NCBI RefSeq assembly: GCF_000378825.1
Contig: NZ_KB900388.1
Location: forward strand, 4,285,901-4,349,900
Direction: 5' to 3'
Origin: Salinispora vitiensis
GTDB lineage: Bacteria; Actinomycetota; Actinomycetes; Mycobacteriales; Micromonosporaceae
DNA: 64,000 nt
Shown: positions 8,231 through 17,321 of the stretch, piece by piece
Numbering within the stretch: the stretch's first letter is position 1
How the letters are laid out: the number at the start of each line of letters is the position of its first letter
Notes under the pieces: model-generated
The model's input: only the letters and a program-made list of their open reading frames with translations
The model's database searches: none
Told to the model about the DNA's origin: nothing
Program-made: the position numbers and the translations under genes

Positions 8231-8676
8231 CGACTACTCCGGTGCGGCGTCGCCGGCGGAAGGTTCGCGCGGCGCAGCCAGCGTCTGCGTGAGGGCCATG
8301 GCTGCCCAAGGTAGCGCATTCGCGGTGCTGCTGCTGGAGCGCGAACCCCGCTCGGAAGCGCGAAACCCGCGCGGAAGCCCCGCCGCTGACCCGGGCGCGG
8401 TTGTTAGCGGCTCATTCGTCTCGACCGCAACGACGCATCGGCGTGGCGATCGTCGTAAATCTGACCCAACCCGCCCAGTTGTGCCATCGCGTTCATCTGG
8501 TTAAGCTTTTGCTGCGCGCTCCAATCGCCCGCTTCCCCCGTGGCAGGCGATCGGGGCGCGCTTTTCTTTGGAAAGGGCCCGCCACGTCTCGCGTGCGGGC
8601 CCTTTCCGTTATTAGGGGTGCCAGAGCCGGCGCCGGTCCGACCCAACCGGCGCCCGCCCGACCCAACCGACGCCGG
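8231..8676. other. 446-bp gap between the PPTase and pmt genes
   Basis: No convincing gene. It holds one long inverted repeat (8570-8607, listed separately). On the minus strand there is also a 30-codon frame, 8404-8496 (ATG to TAA), with noticeably fewer G/C third positions than neighbouring genes and no good ribosome site. That frame encodes a basic, Arg-rich C-terminus and could be a gene remnant or a small peptide. It is too weak to call as a gene. Confidence 0.5.
8570..8607. terminator. 13-bp perfect inverted repeat, probable terminator
   Basis: Arms GGAAAGGGCCCGC (8570-8582) and its exact complement (8595-8607) flank a 12-nt loop. It lies about 70 bp beyond the stop of pmt (minus strand). 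There is no T-run on the minus-strand side; the plus-strand side continues GTTATTA. It could terminate pmt or act in both directions. Confidence 0.55.
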
Positions 8677-10368
8677 TCAGATCCATCGGCTATCCAGCCA
8701 CATCCGGTTGGACCAGCTGTCGTACGGAATCGGCTCACCCACGAAGATCGGATAGAAGTAGGCGAAGTTAAGCGCCACCAGCAGCACGAACCCTCCGGCG
8801 ATGACGGCGCCGACGAGCCGTTGCCCCCCGTCGCCTGCTGCCGAGGTCTCTGGTGTGCGCTCCGCAGCGGTCGCCGCCGGCGAGCCGATGATCACACCCA
8901 GCACGTAGGTCACGGCGAGCACCAGGAACGGGAGTGCCGGGGCGGTATAGAAGGAGAACATGGTGCGCCCGCTGTCCGTGGCGTACCAGAACCAGGGCAG
9001 TAGCCCGGCCGCCACACAGAGCAGGATCGCCCCGGCCCGCCAGTCCCGTCGCGCGAGGCCCAGCCAGGCGAGCGCGGCCAGGGCGGGTAGGAAGGACCAC
9101 CAGAGCAGCGGCGTGCCCAGCAGCAGCACCTCGGTGGCGCAGTTCGCCGCAGCGCAGGGTCCCTCGCCCGACCAGTAGAACGCGACCGGCCGCGCCAGGA
9201 GGAGCCACTGCCAGGGCCAGGACTGGTACGTGTGCGCGCTGTCGAGCTGCCGGTGGAAGCCGTACGCCTCCTTGTGGTACTCGATCAGGTTCTGTAGCGC
9301 CCCGATGACGGGGGTGTCGCTCAGCGCGGCCTGCGGCCAGCGCTGTGCGTCGGGCACCCGGTAGAACCCCTCGTCGCCCAGCAGCCACCCGGACCAGGTG
9401 GCGAGGTAGGTGATCACCATCAGCAGCCCGGCCAGCAGCAGCCAGGGTGTCTCGTCGAGCAGGGTGCGTCGCCACGGCCGGCGTACCCCGGCGGAGCGGC
9501 GGGCGCCGACCTCCCAGAGGATCACCAGGAGCGCGAACACCGGGAGGAAGTACAGCGCACTCCACTTCACCGCGCAGGCACAGCCGAGCAGCACCCCGGC
9601 GGCCAGCCGCCACCACGGCCACCCCCGCCAGCCACCGGCGGGTCGGTCGGCGGCCGGCGGGTGGCCCGGGTTCGGCCCGGCGGTGAGGGTCTCCGCCCAA
9701 CGGCGGCGCCGGGCGTCCCGGTCGAGAACCAGTGCGCCGAACGACGCCAGCACGAAGAAGAGCAGGAAGATGTCGAGCAGTGCGGTGCGGGACAGCACCA
9801 GGTGGAAGCCGTCCAGGGCCAGCAGCAGCCCGGCGGCGCAGCCCAGCACGGTGGAGCCGAACAGTCGGCGCGCGATGCGGACCAGCAGCAGCACTGAGAG
9901 GGTGCCGATCAGCGCCGCCGAGAATCGCCAGCCCACCTCGGGGGCGGTGGTGATCAGGTGCCCGGCGGCGACGACCCCCTGTTCGGTGTCGCTGTATCCG
10001 AAGGCCCACTCGCCGAGCCCGATGAGCCACTTGCCCAGGGGCGGGTGGACCACGTACGACGGGCCGTCGTCCTGGTAGTTCCACTCGACGCCCCGGTCGA
10101 CCAGAGCCCAGCCCTCGCGGGCGTAGTAGACCTCGTCGAAGATCTTGCCGGGCGGGGTTCCGAGGTTGACGAAGCGCAGGACCGCCGCGATCGTGACGAT
10201 CACCGCGGTGGCCAGCCAGGACCGCCGGTCCAGCCGGTTGTCAACGGTGGCCAGCCGGCGGCGGACGAGGTCGGGAAGGCCCTTGCCGGTGGGCAGGTTC
10301 CGGCCCGTCTGCTCGGGCTGTTCCGGCCCGGACTGGCCGGCGGGGTGCGCTGTTGACGCCTGGGTCAC
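8677..10368 (-). CDS. pmt: Dolichyl/polyprenyl-phosphate-mannose-protein mannosyltransferase
   Basis: A multi-pass GT39-family enzyme that moves mannose from polyprenyl-phosphate-mannose to Ser/Thr of exported proteins in the cytoplasmic membrane. With the GTG start at 10368 it has 563 residues. The open frame runs further upstream, but that part overlaps rsmI antisense and is low-complexity. The first extracytoplasmic loop carries IFDEVYYA (Asp78-Glu79), the catalytic acidic pair of PMTs, followed by VVHPPLGKW. About ten membrane segments follow. It is divergent from rsmI with about 85 bp between starts, an arrangement also known in mycobacteria (Rv1002c/Rv1003). Confidence 0.92.
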   Translation of the reverse strand: MTQASTAHPAGQSGPEQPEQTGRNLPTGKGLPDLVRRRLATVDNRLDRRSWLATAVIVTIAAVLRFVNLGTPPGKIFDEVYYAREGWALVDRGVEWNYQDDGPSYVVHPPLGKWLIGLGEWAFGYSDTEQGVVAAGHLITTAPEVGWRFSAALIGTLSVLLLVRIARRLFGSTVLGCAAGLLLALDGFHLVLSRTALLDIFLLFFVLASFGALVLDRDARRRRWAETLTAGPNPGHPPAADRPAGGWRGWPWWRLAAGVLLGCACAVKWSALYFLPVFALLVILWEVGARRSAGVRRPWRRTLLDETPWLLLAGLLMVITYLATWSGWLLGDEGFYRVPDAQRWPQAALSDTPVIGALQNLIEYHKEAYGFHRQLDSAHTYQSWPWQWLLLARPVAFYWSGEGPCAAANCATEVLLLGTPLLWWSFLPALAALAWLGLARRDWRAGAILLCVAAGLLPWFWYATDSGRTMFSFYTAPALPFLVLAVTYVLGVIIGSPAATAAERTPETSAAGDGGQRLVGAVIAGGFVLLVALNFAYFYPIFVGEPIPYDSWSNRMWLDSRWI

Positions 10369-10453
10369 CCCGTGATCGTAGGCTGCGAAGGTGGGCCGGC
10401 GTGCCCACTGCCCTGAGTCAGAATTGTAACCGTCGATGAAGGAGCGTCCTTTC

Positions 10454-11302
10454 GTGGATGCGAAGTCCGATGTCGGGCGCTTGGTCCTGCTCGGCGCGCC
10501 GCTCGGAAATCCGGCCGACGCCTCCGCCCGGCTCCGCGAGGTGCTCGCGACCGCTGACCTGGTGGCAGCCGAGGACACCCGGCGCCTGGCCCGGTTGGCC
10601 CGGGAGCTCGAGGTGACCGTTTCCGGGCGGATGGTCTCATATTTTGAGGGGAACGAGGAACGCCGGACGCCGGAACTTGTCGAGGCGCTCCGCGCCGGCC
10701 TCAACGTGGCCCTGATCACCGACGGCGGCATGCCCAGCGTCTCGGACCCGGGCTATCGGCTGGTCCGGGCGGCGGTGGATGCCGGGATACCGGTCACCGC
10801 CGCCCCCGGCCCCAGCGCGGTCACCACCGCCCTCACCCTCTCCGGGCTGGCCAGCGACCGGTTCTGCTTCGAGGGCTTCCTGCCCCGCAGCCCGGGCTCG
10901 CGCCGCGCCCGGCTCACCGCGCTCGCCACCGAGGAACGCACCCTGGTCTTCTTCGAGGCGCCGCACCGGGTCGCCGCGGCCCTCGCCGACCTGGCCGCGG
11001 CGTTCGGCACGCATCGGCCGGCGGCGCTCTGCCGGGAACTGACCAAGACCTACGAAGAGGTGCTCCGGCGTCCGCTCGGTGAGTTGGCGAGCTGGGCCGC
11101 CGAGGAGCCGGCGCGGGGCGAGATCACGCTGGTGGTGGCGGGGGCCTCGGGTCCGGCCCGGCAACGTCCGGACGACGAGACGTTGCGGGCGGCGGTCGCC
11201 GCCCGGGAAGCGACCGGCCGTTCCCGTCGGGACGCGGTGACCGAGGTCGCCGTCGAGTACGGGCTACGCCGACGTGAGGTCTACGACATCGTCCACCGGT
11301 GA
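10454..11302 (+). CDS. rsmI: 16S rRNA (cytidine1402-2'-O)-methyltransferase
   Basis: A SAM-dependent tetrapyrrole-methylase-fold enzyme that methylates C1402 of 16S rRNA. Visible motifs include AAEDTRR, TDGGMPSVSDPG, APGPSAVTTAL and FFEAPHR. I prefer GTG at 10454 (282 residues) because GAAGGAG at 10438-10444 is ideally placed for it; an in-frame ATG at 10436 overlaps that site and would add six residues. The TGA stop falls inside the first unit of the 25-bp tandem repeat that follows. Confidence 0.93.
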   Translation: MDAKSDVGRLVLLGAPLGNPADASARLREVLATADLVAAEDTRRLARLARELEVTVSGRMVSYFEGNEERRTPELVEALRAGLNVALITDGGMPSVSDPGYRLVRAAVDAGIPVTAAPGPSAVTTALTLSGLASDRFCFEGFLPRSPGSRRARLTALATEERTLVFFEAPHRVAAALADLAAAFGTHRPAALCRELTKTYEEVLRRPLGELASWAAEEPARGEITLVVAGASGPARQRPDDETLRAAVAAREATGRSRRDAVTEVAVEYGLRRREVYDIVHR

Positions 11303-11447
11303 GGTGGTGCCCGCGGAACAGCGGTGAGGTGGTGCCCGCGGAACAGCGGTGAGGTGGTGCCCGCGGAACAGCGGTGAGGTGGTGCCCGCGGAACAGCGGT
11401 GAGGTGGTGCCCGCGGAACAGCGGTGAGGTGGTGCCCGCGGAAGAGA
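11298..11447. repeat. Minisatellite: six head-to-tail copies of a 25-bp unit
   Basis: Unit GGTGAGGTGGTGCCCGCGG plus AACAGC repeats at 11298, 11323, 11348, 11373, 11398 and 11423. The first five copies are identical and the sixth differs only in its last six bases. There are no spacers between copies. The unit length is not a multiple of three and no frame through it makes a sensible protein. The rsmI stop codon lies in copy 1, and metG begins 70 bp after copy 6. Confidence 0.97.
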
Positions 11448-11517
11448 AGTGACCTGGGCGGCCGGTCGGGCCTATTGGTTCGCGGCCCCGCGGCCGGGGT
11501 CACTAGGCTTGTTGGCC

Positions 11518-13320
11518 ATGAGTCACGTTCTCGCGGCGGTTGCCTGGCCCTACGCCAACGGCCCGCGCCACATCGGCCACGTCTCCGGCTTCGGCGTTCC
11601 CTCCGACGTCTTCGCCCGGTACATGCGGATGGCCGGCCACGACGTGCTCATGGTCTCCGGCACCGACGAACACGGCACGCCGATCCAGGTGCAGGCCGAC
11701 GCGGAGGGGGTCACCCCCCGTGAGTTGGCCGACCGCTACAACCGGGTGATCGTGACGGACCTGCACGGGCTCGGACTCTCCTACGACCTGTTCACCCGTA
11801 CCACCACCGGCAACCACTACGCGGTGGTGCAGGAGCTGTTCGAGGGGATGTACCGCAACGGCTACATCGTGCCGAAGACCACCATGGGTGCCATCTCCCC
11901 GTCCACCGGTCGGACCCTGCCCGATCGCTACATCGAGGGCACCTGCCCGATCTGCGGCTACGACAGCGCCCGCGGCGACCAGTGCGACAGCTGCGGCAAC
12001 CAGCTTGACCCGATCGACCTGCGAAACCCGAAGTCGAAGATCAACGGGGAGACGCCGAAGTTCGTCGAGACCGAACACTTCTTCCTCGACCTGCCGGCGC
12101 TCGCCGACGTCCTAGGGCAGTGGCTGGACACGCGGGAGGGCTGGCGGCCGAACGTGCTGCGCTTCTCCAAGAACCTGCTGGACGACCTCCAGCCCCGGAC
12201 GATCACCCGGGACCTGGAGTGGGGCGTACCGGTCCCGCTCGACGGCTGGCGGGAGCGCGGCGACAAGCGCATCTACGTGTGGTTCGACGCGGTGATCGGC
12301 TACCTCTCCGCCTCGATCGAGTGGGCCCGCCGCTCCGGTGACCCACAGGCGTGGCGCCGGTGGTGGTCGGCCGACGGGCCGGGCAAGGACGCCCCCAGCC
12401 ACTACTTCATGGGCAAGGACAACATCGTCTTCCACTCGGTGATCTGGCCGGCGCTGCTCGCCGGCTACTCCGGCGAAGGCTCCCACGACGGCCAGCCGGG
12501 CGAGTTGGGTCGGCTGAACCTACCCACCGAGGTGGTCTCCAGCGAGTTCCTGACCATGGAGGGGCGGAAGTTCTCCTCGTCCCGGCGCGTGGTCATCTAC
12601 GTCCGCGACTTCCTGGAGCGCTACGACGCCGACGCGCTGCGCTACTTCATCGCGGTTGCCGGACCGGAGAGCAACGACACCGACTTCACCTGGGCGGAGT
12701 TCCTCCGGCGCAACAACGACGAGCTGGTCGCCGGCTGGGGCAACCTGGTCAACCGCTCCATCTCGATGGCCGCGAAGAACTTCGGCGCGATCCCCCCGGT
12801 TGACCCGGCCGGGCTCACCGAGGCCGACGAGGCGCTGCTCGCGGTGGCCCGGGCCGGCTTCGACACGGTCGGCGAGCTGATCGGCCGGCACCGGCAGAAG
12901 CAGGCGATCGGCGAGGCGATGAAGGTGGTGGCCGAGGCCAACCGCTACCTCTCCGAGCAGGCGCCGTGGAAGCTCAAGGGCGAGGCGGACCGGCCGCGGA
13001 TGGGCACCGTCCTGCACGTCGCCCTGCAGGTGGTCAGCGACGCGAACACGCTGCTCACCCCCTTCCTGCCGCACTCCGCGCAGAAGATCCACCAGCTGCT
13101 CGGCGGCACCGGGGTGCACGCGCCGATGCCGGTGATCGAGGAGGTTGCGGACCTCGACGGTGGGCCGGACTACCCGGTGCTGACCGGCGACTACACGGTT
13201 GGTGCCCGGTGGGAGTCGGTGCCGTTGGAGGTGGGGCGGGCACTCGACCCGCCCAAGCCGGTGTTCCGCAAACTCGACCCGTCGATCGTGGACGAGGAAC
13301 TGGCCCGCCTGGCGGGCTGA
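11518..13320 (+). CDS. metG: Methionyl-tRNA synthetase
   Basis: A 600-residue class I synthetase that charges tRNA-Met. It has HIGH at 18-21 and a zinc knuckle of four cysteines (Cys143, 146, 156, 159). The KMSKS loop appears as KFSSS at 351-355, which is common in the long actinobacterial form. There is no C-terminal tRNA-binding (EMAP-like) extension. The ATG at 11518 begins directly with the catalytic domain; the frame is open a little further upstream but that part is not conserved in character. The gene is separated from rsmI by the minisatellite. Confidence 0.96.
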   Translation: MSHVLAAVAWPYANGPRHIGHVSGFGVPSDVFARYMRMAGHDVLMVSGTDEHGTPIQVQADAEGVTPRELADRYNRVIVTDLHGLGLSYDLFTRTTTGNHYAVVQELFEGMYRNGYIVPKTTMGAISPSTGRTLPDRYIEGTCPICGYDSARGDQCDSCGNQLDPIDLRNPKSKINGETPKFVETEHFFLDLPALADVLGQWLDTREGWRPNVLRFSKNLLDDLQPRTITRDLEWGVPVPLDGWRERGDKRIYVWFDAVIGYLSASIEWARRSGDPQAWRRWWSADGPGKDAPSHYFMGKDNIVFHSVIWPALLAGYSGEGSHDGQPGELGRLNLPTEVVSSEFLTMEGRKFSSSRRVVIYVRDFLERYDADALRYFIAVAGPESNDTDFTWAEFLRRNNDELVAGWGNLVNRSISMAAKNFGAIPPVDPAGLTEADEALLAVARAGFDTVGELIGRHRQKQAIGEAMKVVAEANRYLSEQAPWKLKGEADRPRMGTVLHVALQVVSDANTLLTPFLPHSAQKIHQLLGGTGVHAPMPVIEEVADLDGGPDYPVLTGDYTVGARWESVPLEVGRALDPPKPVFRKLDPSIVDEELARLAG

Positions 13321-13335
13321 ACGCTGGTGGCCGCG

Positions 13336-13372
13336 CCGCTCGCCGCAGCGGATCCACCGCTCGGCGCAGCGG
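13336..13372 (+). terminator. Two short tandem hairpins after metG
   Basis: Two near-identical 16-bp elements (CCGCTCGCCGCAGCGG at 13336-13351, and a copy differing at one base at 13357-13372). Each can fold with CCGCT/AGCGG arms. They lie just beyond the metG stop and may act as a weak GC-only terminator. Confidence 0.35.
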
Positions 13373-13452
13373 CCCACCGGCGGCAGGTGACGGTGATCAT
13401 GCGGTCGTAGTCTCGGCCGCCACACCCAATCACCCGCACCGGAGGTGGGCCG

Positions 13453-13695
13453 ATGGCCACATCCGAACCCCAGACGCCGGCCGCCGCGAAGACCCGGGCG
13501 AAGGACAAGAGTCCCTGGAACTGGCTGCTCTTCGTACCGGTCGTCGTGCCGTTGATCCCAGCGTTCTACAACACCGACTCGCCCCGGATTCTCGGCTTCC
13601 CACGGTTCTACTGGCTCCAGCTCGCGTACATCCTGCTCGGCGTCGCGGTCACCACGCTGGTGTATCAGCTCACGAAGAAGCGGGGTGACCGCTGA
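13453..13695 (+). CDS. DUF3311 small membrane protein, partner of the MctP symporter
   Basis: An 80-residue protein with a charged N-terminus and two hydrophobic segments, ending in a Lys/Arg-rich tail. GGAGG precedes the ATG at 13453. The stop overlaps the next start (TGATG), so it is translationally coupled to the sodium:solute symporter. DUF3311 proteins are regularly found directly before MctP-type symporters and are presumed accessory subunits. The role is inferred from context. Confidence 0.85.
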   Translation: MATSEPQTPAAAKTRAKDKSPWNWLLFVPVVVPLIPAFYNTDSPRILGFPRFYWLQLAYILLGVAVTTLVYQLTKKRGDR

Positions 13696-15359
13696 TGTGG
13701 CGTGAGCACGTCACCGAGATCAGCATTTTCACCGCGCTCTTCCTGCTGGTGAGCGCCATGGGATTCATCGCATCCCGCTGGCGCGCATCGAAGGACATGG
13801 CCCACCTCGACGAGTGGGGGCTGGGTGGGCGCAACTTCGGCGGCTGGATCACCTGGTTTCTGATCGGCGGCGACCTGTACACCGCGTACACCTTCGTGGC
13901 CGTGCCGGCGTTGGTGTTCGGTGCCGGTGCGATGGGCTTCTTCGCGGTGCCGTACACCGTCGTCATCTACCCGATGGTCTTCCTGGTGCTCTGTCGACTC
14001 TGGTCGGTGTCGCACCGGCACGGTTTCGTCACTCCGGCGGACTTCGTCCGTAGCCGGTTTGACTCGCCGGTCCTCGCACTGCTTGTGGCGATTACCGGGA
14101 TCGTGGCCACGATGCCGTACATCGCGTTGCAGCTCGTCGGGATCGAGGCGGTGCTCAAGACCATGGGCGTGACCGGGGAGAGCAGCCTGGCCCGGCACCT
14201 GCCCATCATCATCGCGTTCGCGATCCTGGCGGCGTACACGTACCAGTCCGGGCTCCGTGCGCCGGCGCTGATCGCTTTCGTCAAGGACACCCTGATCTAC
14301 GTGGTGATCCTGGCGGCGGTGCTGTACTTGCCGTACAAGCTGGGGGGTTGGGGGGAGATCTTCGACGCCGCCGATGCGAAGTTCGCGGCATCACCGAATC
14401 CCAACGACGGGATTCTGCTCAATGCCAACAACCAGGTCCAGTACGTCACGCTGGCCTTCGGCTCGGCGTTGGCGCTCTTCCTGTACCCGCACAGCATCAC
14501 CGGTGTGCTGGCCAGTCGGAACCGGGACGTGATCAAGCGGAACATGTCGGCGTTGCCCGCCTACAGTGTGCTGCTGGGGCTCATCGCGCTGCTCGGCTTC
14601 ATGGCGATCGCGGCCGACGTGCAGCCGCTGCCCGGGGCGACCGCGGGCACGGTGGACAACAACACCGTTGTTCCGGTGCTCTTCGACCAGCAGTTCCCGA
14701 GCTGGTTCACCGGCGTCGCGTACGCGGCCATCGGCATCGGGGCGCTGGTGCCGGCGGCGATCATGTCGATCGCGGCAGCGAACCTGTTCACCCGCAACAT
14801 CTACAAGGAGTATTTGCGGCGGGACGCTACTCCGGCGCAGGAGGCGAAGGTCTCCAAGCTCACCTCGTTGGTGGTGAAGATCGGCGCAGTAGCTTGCATC
14901 GTCTTCCTCGACCCGCAGTTCTCCATCGATCTTCAGCTGATCGGCGGCGTGATCATTCTGCAGACGCTGCCGGCGGTGGCCCTCGGCCTCTACACCCGCT
15001 GGTTCCACCGCGGTGCGCTGATCGCCGGTTGGGCCGTCGGCATGTCCCTGGGCATGTGGATGCTCTACCAGGTGTCCAGCCCGACCCGGAGTCACTTCGG
15101 CGGCTCCGCGTTCCCCCTGGAGAAGTTCGGCTTCGACACGACGATGACCATCTACGCCGGGTTCGTGGCGGTGCTGGCCAACCTGTTGGTCGCGACAGCG
15201 CTGACGTTGGTGCTGCGGGCGGCGAAGGTGGCCGACGGGGGTGACCGGACCAGCCCGGACGAATACTTCGCCGACGAGGGGGACCCGCGGGTGAGCCGGG
15301 ACGAGCGCCGGGGTGTCGACGCGGCTCCGGAATCGGTGGCGGGCGCGAACGCCAGGTAG
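13695..15359 (+). CDS. mctP: Sodium:solute symporter, monocarboxylate (pyruvate/lactate) type
   Basis: A 554-residue protein with about 13 membrane segments of the SSS family. WGLGGRNFGGWITWF near the N-terminus and VTPADFVRSRF are typical, and the soluble C-terminal tail is acidic. The preceding DUF3311 gene is the usual companion of the rhizobial MctP group, which imports lactate, pyruvate and similar acids. The substrate is inferred. It sits between metG and tatD, apparently as an insertion in the housekeeping order. Confidence 0.85.
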   Translation: MWREHVTEISIFTALFLLVSAMGFIASRWRASKDMAHLDEWGLGGRNFGGWITWFLIGGDLYTAYTFVAVPALVFGAGAMGFFAVPYTVVIYPMVFLVLCRLWSVSHRHGFVTPADFVRSRFDSPVLALLVAITGIVATMPYIALQLVGIEAVLKTMGVTGESSLARHLPIIIAFAILAAYTYQSGLRAPALIAFVKDTLIYVVILAAVLYLPYKLGGWGEIFDAADAKFAASPNPNDGILLNANNQVQYVTLAFGSALALFLYPHSITGVLASRNRDVIKRNMSALPAYSVLLGLIALLGFMAIAADVQPLPGATAGTVDNNTVVPVLFDQQFPSWFTGVAYAAIGIGALVPAAIMSIAAANLFTRNIYKEYLRRDATPAQEAKVSKLTSLVVKIGAVACIVFLDPQFSIDLQLIGGVIILQTLPAVALGLYTRWFHRGALIAGWAVGMSLGMWMLYQVSSPTRSHFGGSAFPLEKFGFDTTMTIYAGFVAVLANLLVATALTLVLRAAKVADGGDRTSPDEYFADEGDPRVSRDERRGVDAAPESVAGANAR

Positions 15360-15424
15360 CCGTTGGTCCGGGTGAACAGCGGGTAGCGGGCGGCTGCCGG
15401 TGCTGGTGTGTGATGCTTGCGCCG

Positions 15425-16372
15425 ATGACCGAGCAGACCGAAACCCGTAAGCAGCGCGCGGCTCGCCGGGCCGGGGAGTTCCCGGCCGCGCCCGCGCCGC
15501 TGCCCCGACCGGTGCCCGACAGCCACACTCACCTCGACATCACGATCAGCGAGGCCGGGGTCCCACCGCGCCGGCAAACAGCGGGGTCGGCCGTCGACCC
15601 GGGGGCCGACACCGACCCGGGGGCCGACACCGGCGCGGCGGTCGACCCGGTCCGCGCCGCGGTCGAGGCGGCCGCGGAGGTCGGGGTGGACCGGTTGGTG
15701 CAGGTGGGGGTCGACGTCGACTCGTCCCGGTGGGGGGCGGAGCTGGCCCGGCGCTGTCCGGCGGTCGTCGCCACCGTCGCGCTGCACCCCAACGAGGCGC
15801 CCCGGTTGGCGGAGTTGGACGAGGCGCTGCGGGCCGTCGAGTCGCTGGCCGGCCAGGACCGGGTACGGGGAGTCGGCGAGACCGGGATGGACTTCTTCCG
15901 CACCGGCGAGGACGGGCGGGCCGCGCAGGAGGCCAGCTTCCGGGCGCACATCGACATCGCCAAGCGGTACGGCCGGACCCTGGTGGTCCACGACCGCGAC
16001 GCGCACGCCGACGTGTTGCGGATCCTGGACGATGCGGGCGCCCCGGAGACGGTGGTGATGCACTGCTTCTCCGGCGATGCCGAGTTCGCCCGCGCGTGCG
16101 TGCGCCGCGGCTACCTGCTCAGCTTCGCCGGCACCGTCACCTTCAGCAGTGCCGCGGCGCTGCGGGAGGCCGCCGCGGTGACCCCGCTGGATCACCTCCT
16201 CGTGGAGACGGACGCGCCGTATCTGACTCCGGTGCCGCACCGGGGCCGGCCCAACGCGTCGTACCTGATCCCGCTCACCGTCCGCGCGCTCGCCGCCGCC
16301 ACCGGCAGCGACCTGGACGAGCTCTGCGCGGCGCTCTCCCGTACCGGTGAGCGGGCCTTCGGCCCCTGGTGA
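15425..16372 (+). CDS. tatD: TatD family metal-dependent hydrolase/DNase
   Basis: An amidohydrolase-fold nuclease. Metal ligands are visible in DSHTHLD near the N-terminus, GETGMDFF, VVHDRDAHAD, MHCFSGD and VETDAPYL. The product has 315 residues from the ATG at 15425; an ATG at 15410 would add five. There is an extra low-complexity stretch, with a repeated DPGADTDPGADTG, between the first metal motif and the following helix. rsmA follows after 79 bp. The biological substrate of bacterial TatD proteins is still debated. Confidence 0.9.
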   Translation: MTEQTETRKQRAARRAGEFPAAPAPLPRPVPDSHTHLDITISEAGVPPRRQTAGSAVDPGADTDPGADTGAAVDPVRAAVEAAAEVGVDRLVQVGVDVDSSRWGAELARRCPAVVATVALHPNEAPRLAELDEALRAVESLAGQDRVRGVGETGMDFFRTGEDGRAAQEASFRAHIDIAKRYGRTLVVHDRDAHADVLRILDDAGAPETVVMHCFSGDAEFARACVRRGYLLSFAGTVTFSSAAALREAAAVTPLDHLLVETDAPYLTPVPHRGRPNASYLIPLTVRALAAATGSDLDELCAALSRTGERAFGPW

Positions 16373-16451
16373 CGGTGGCGCTGACGGGATTTCGCCGGGA
16401 GGTGGCGGGCCCCTGCCCGGTGCGCCCCGGCCTCCACCTACGCTTGCGGGC

Positions 16452-17321
16452 GTGACCGGTCTCCTCGGCCCGGCGGAGATCCGGGACCTCGCCGCCCGCC
16501 TCGGCGTCGCTCCCACCAAGCGGCTCGGCCAGAACTTCGTGCACGACCCCAACACGGTGCGACGGATCGTCACCACCGCCGGCCTGACCGCCGAGGATGT
16601 GGTGTTGGAGGTCGGGCCGGGGCTCGGCTCACTCACCCTCGCGCTGCTGCCGGCCGCCGCGCACGTGCACGCCGTCGAGATCGACCCGGTCCTCGCCGCC
16701 GCCCTGCCGGAGACCGCTGCCCGGCACGCCGGTCCCGCCGCCGACCGGCTCTCGGTGCACCGCGCCGACGCGCTCCGGGTCACCGCCGGGCAGCTCGCCG
16801 ATCCCGCGCCGACCGCGCTGGTCGCCAACCTGCCGTACAACGTCGCCGTGCCGGTGGTGCTGCATCTGCTCGCCGAGTTGCCGACGCTGCGGCACGGCCT
16901 GGTCATGGTGCAGAAGGAGGTCGCTGATCGGCTCGTCGCCGGTCCCGGTTCCCGGGTGTACGGCGTGCCGTCGGTCAAACTCGCCTGGTACGCCCACGTC
17001 CACGCGGCGGGGAAGGTGCCGCCGAACGTGTTCTGGCCGGTGCCGAACGTCGACTCGGGGCTGGTCGCCTTTACCCGTCGGGAACCGCCGGGCGTGGGTG
17101 GTTCCCGGGAGCGGGTCTTCGCGGTGGTGGACGCCGCGTTCGCCCAGCGTCGCAAAACCCTTCGTGCGGCCCTGGCCGGTTGGGCCGGCGGTGCGGACCG
17201 GGCGGCAGCGGTGCTCACCGCCGCCGGAGTGGACCCCGGGGCCCGCGGGGAGGCGCTCCCGGTCGAGCAGTTCGCCGCGATCGCCGCGTCGGCCGCGGCG
17301 GCCACTCCCACCGGGCAGTAG
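16452..17321 (+). CDS. rsmA: 16S rRNA (adenine1518-N6/adenine1519-N6)-dimethyltransferase
   Basis: A 289-residue KsgA/RsmA methyltransferase that dimethylates two adenines in helix 45 of 16S rRNA. TKRLGQNFVHD, the SAM motif LEVGPGLGSLT, and the catalytic NLPYN are all intact. The GTG at 16452 gives the standard N-terminus; the open frame upstream to 16347 is Gly/Pro-rich and overlaps the end of tatD. ispE follows 95 bp later. Confidence 0.94.
   Translation: MTGLLGPAEIRDLAARLGVAPTKRLGQNFVHDPNTVRRIVTTAGLTAEDVVLEVGPGLGSLTLALLPAAAHVHAVEIDPVLAAALPETAARHAGPAADRLSVHRADALRVTAGQLADPAPTALVANLPYNVAVPVVLHLLAELPTLRHGLVMVQKEVADRLVAGPGSRVYGVPSVKLAWYAHVHAAGKVPPNVFWPVPNVDSGLVAFTRREPPGVGGSRERVFAVVDAAFAQRRKTLRAALAGWAGGADRAAAVLTAAGVDPGARGEALPVEQFAAIAASAAAATPTGQ

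Noticed and set aside
10369..10731. N-terminal extension of pmt back to 10731
   Set aside because: It is Ser/Arg low-complexity, lies antisense to rsmI, and the GTG at 10368 gives a normal PMT N-terminus.
11298..11447. Repeat array considered as a CRISPR or as coding repeats
   Set aside because: Copies are contiguous with no spacers, no cas genes are nearby, and 25 bp is not a multiple of three.
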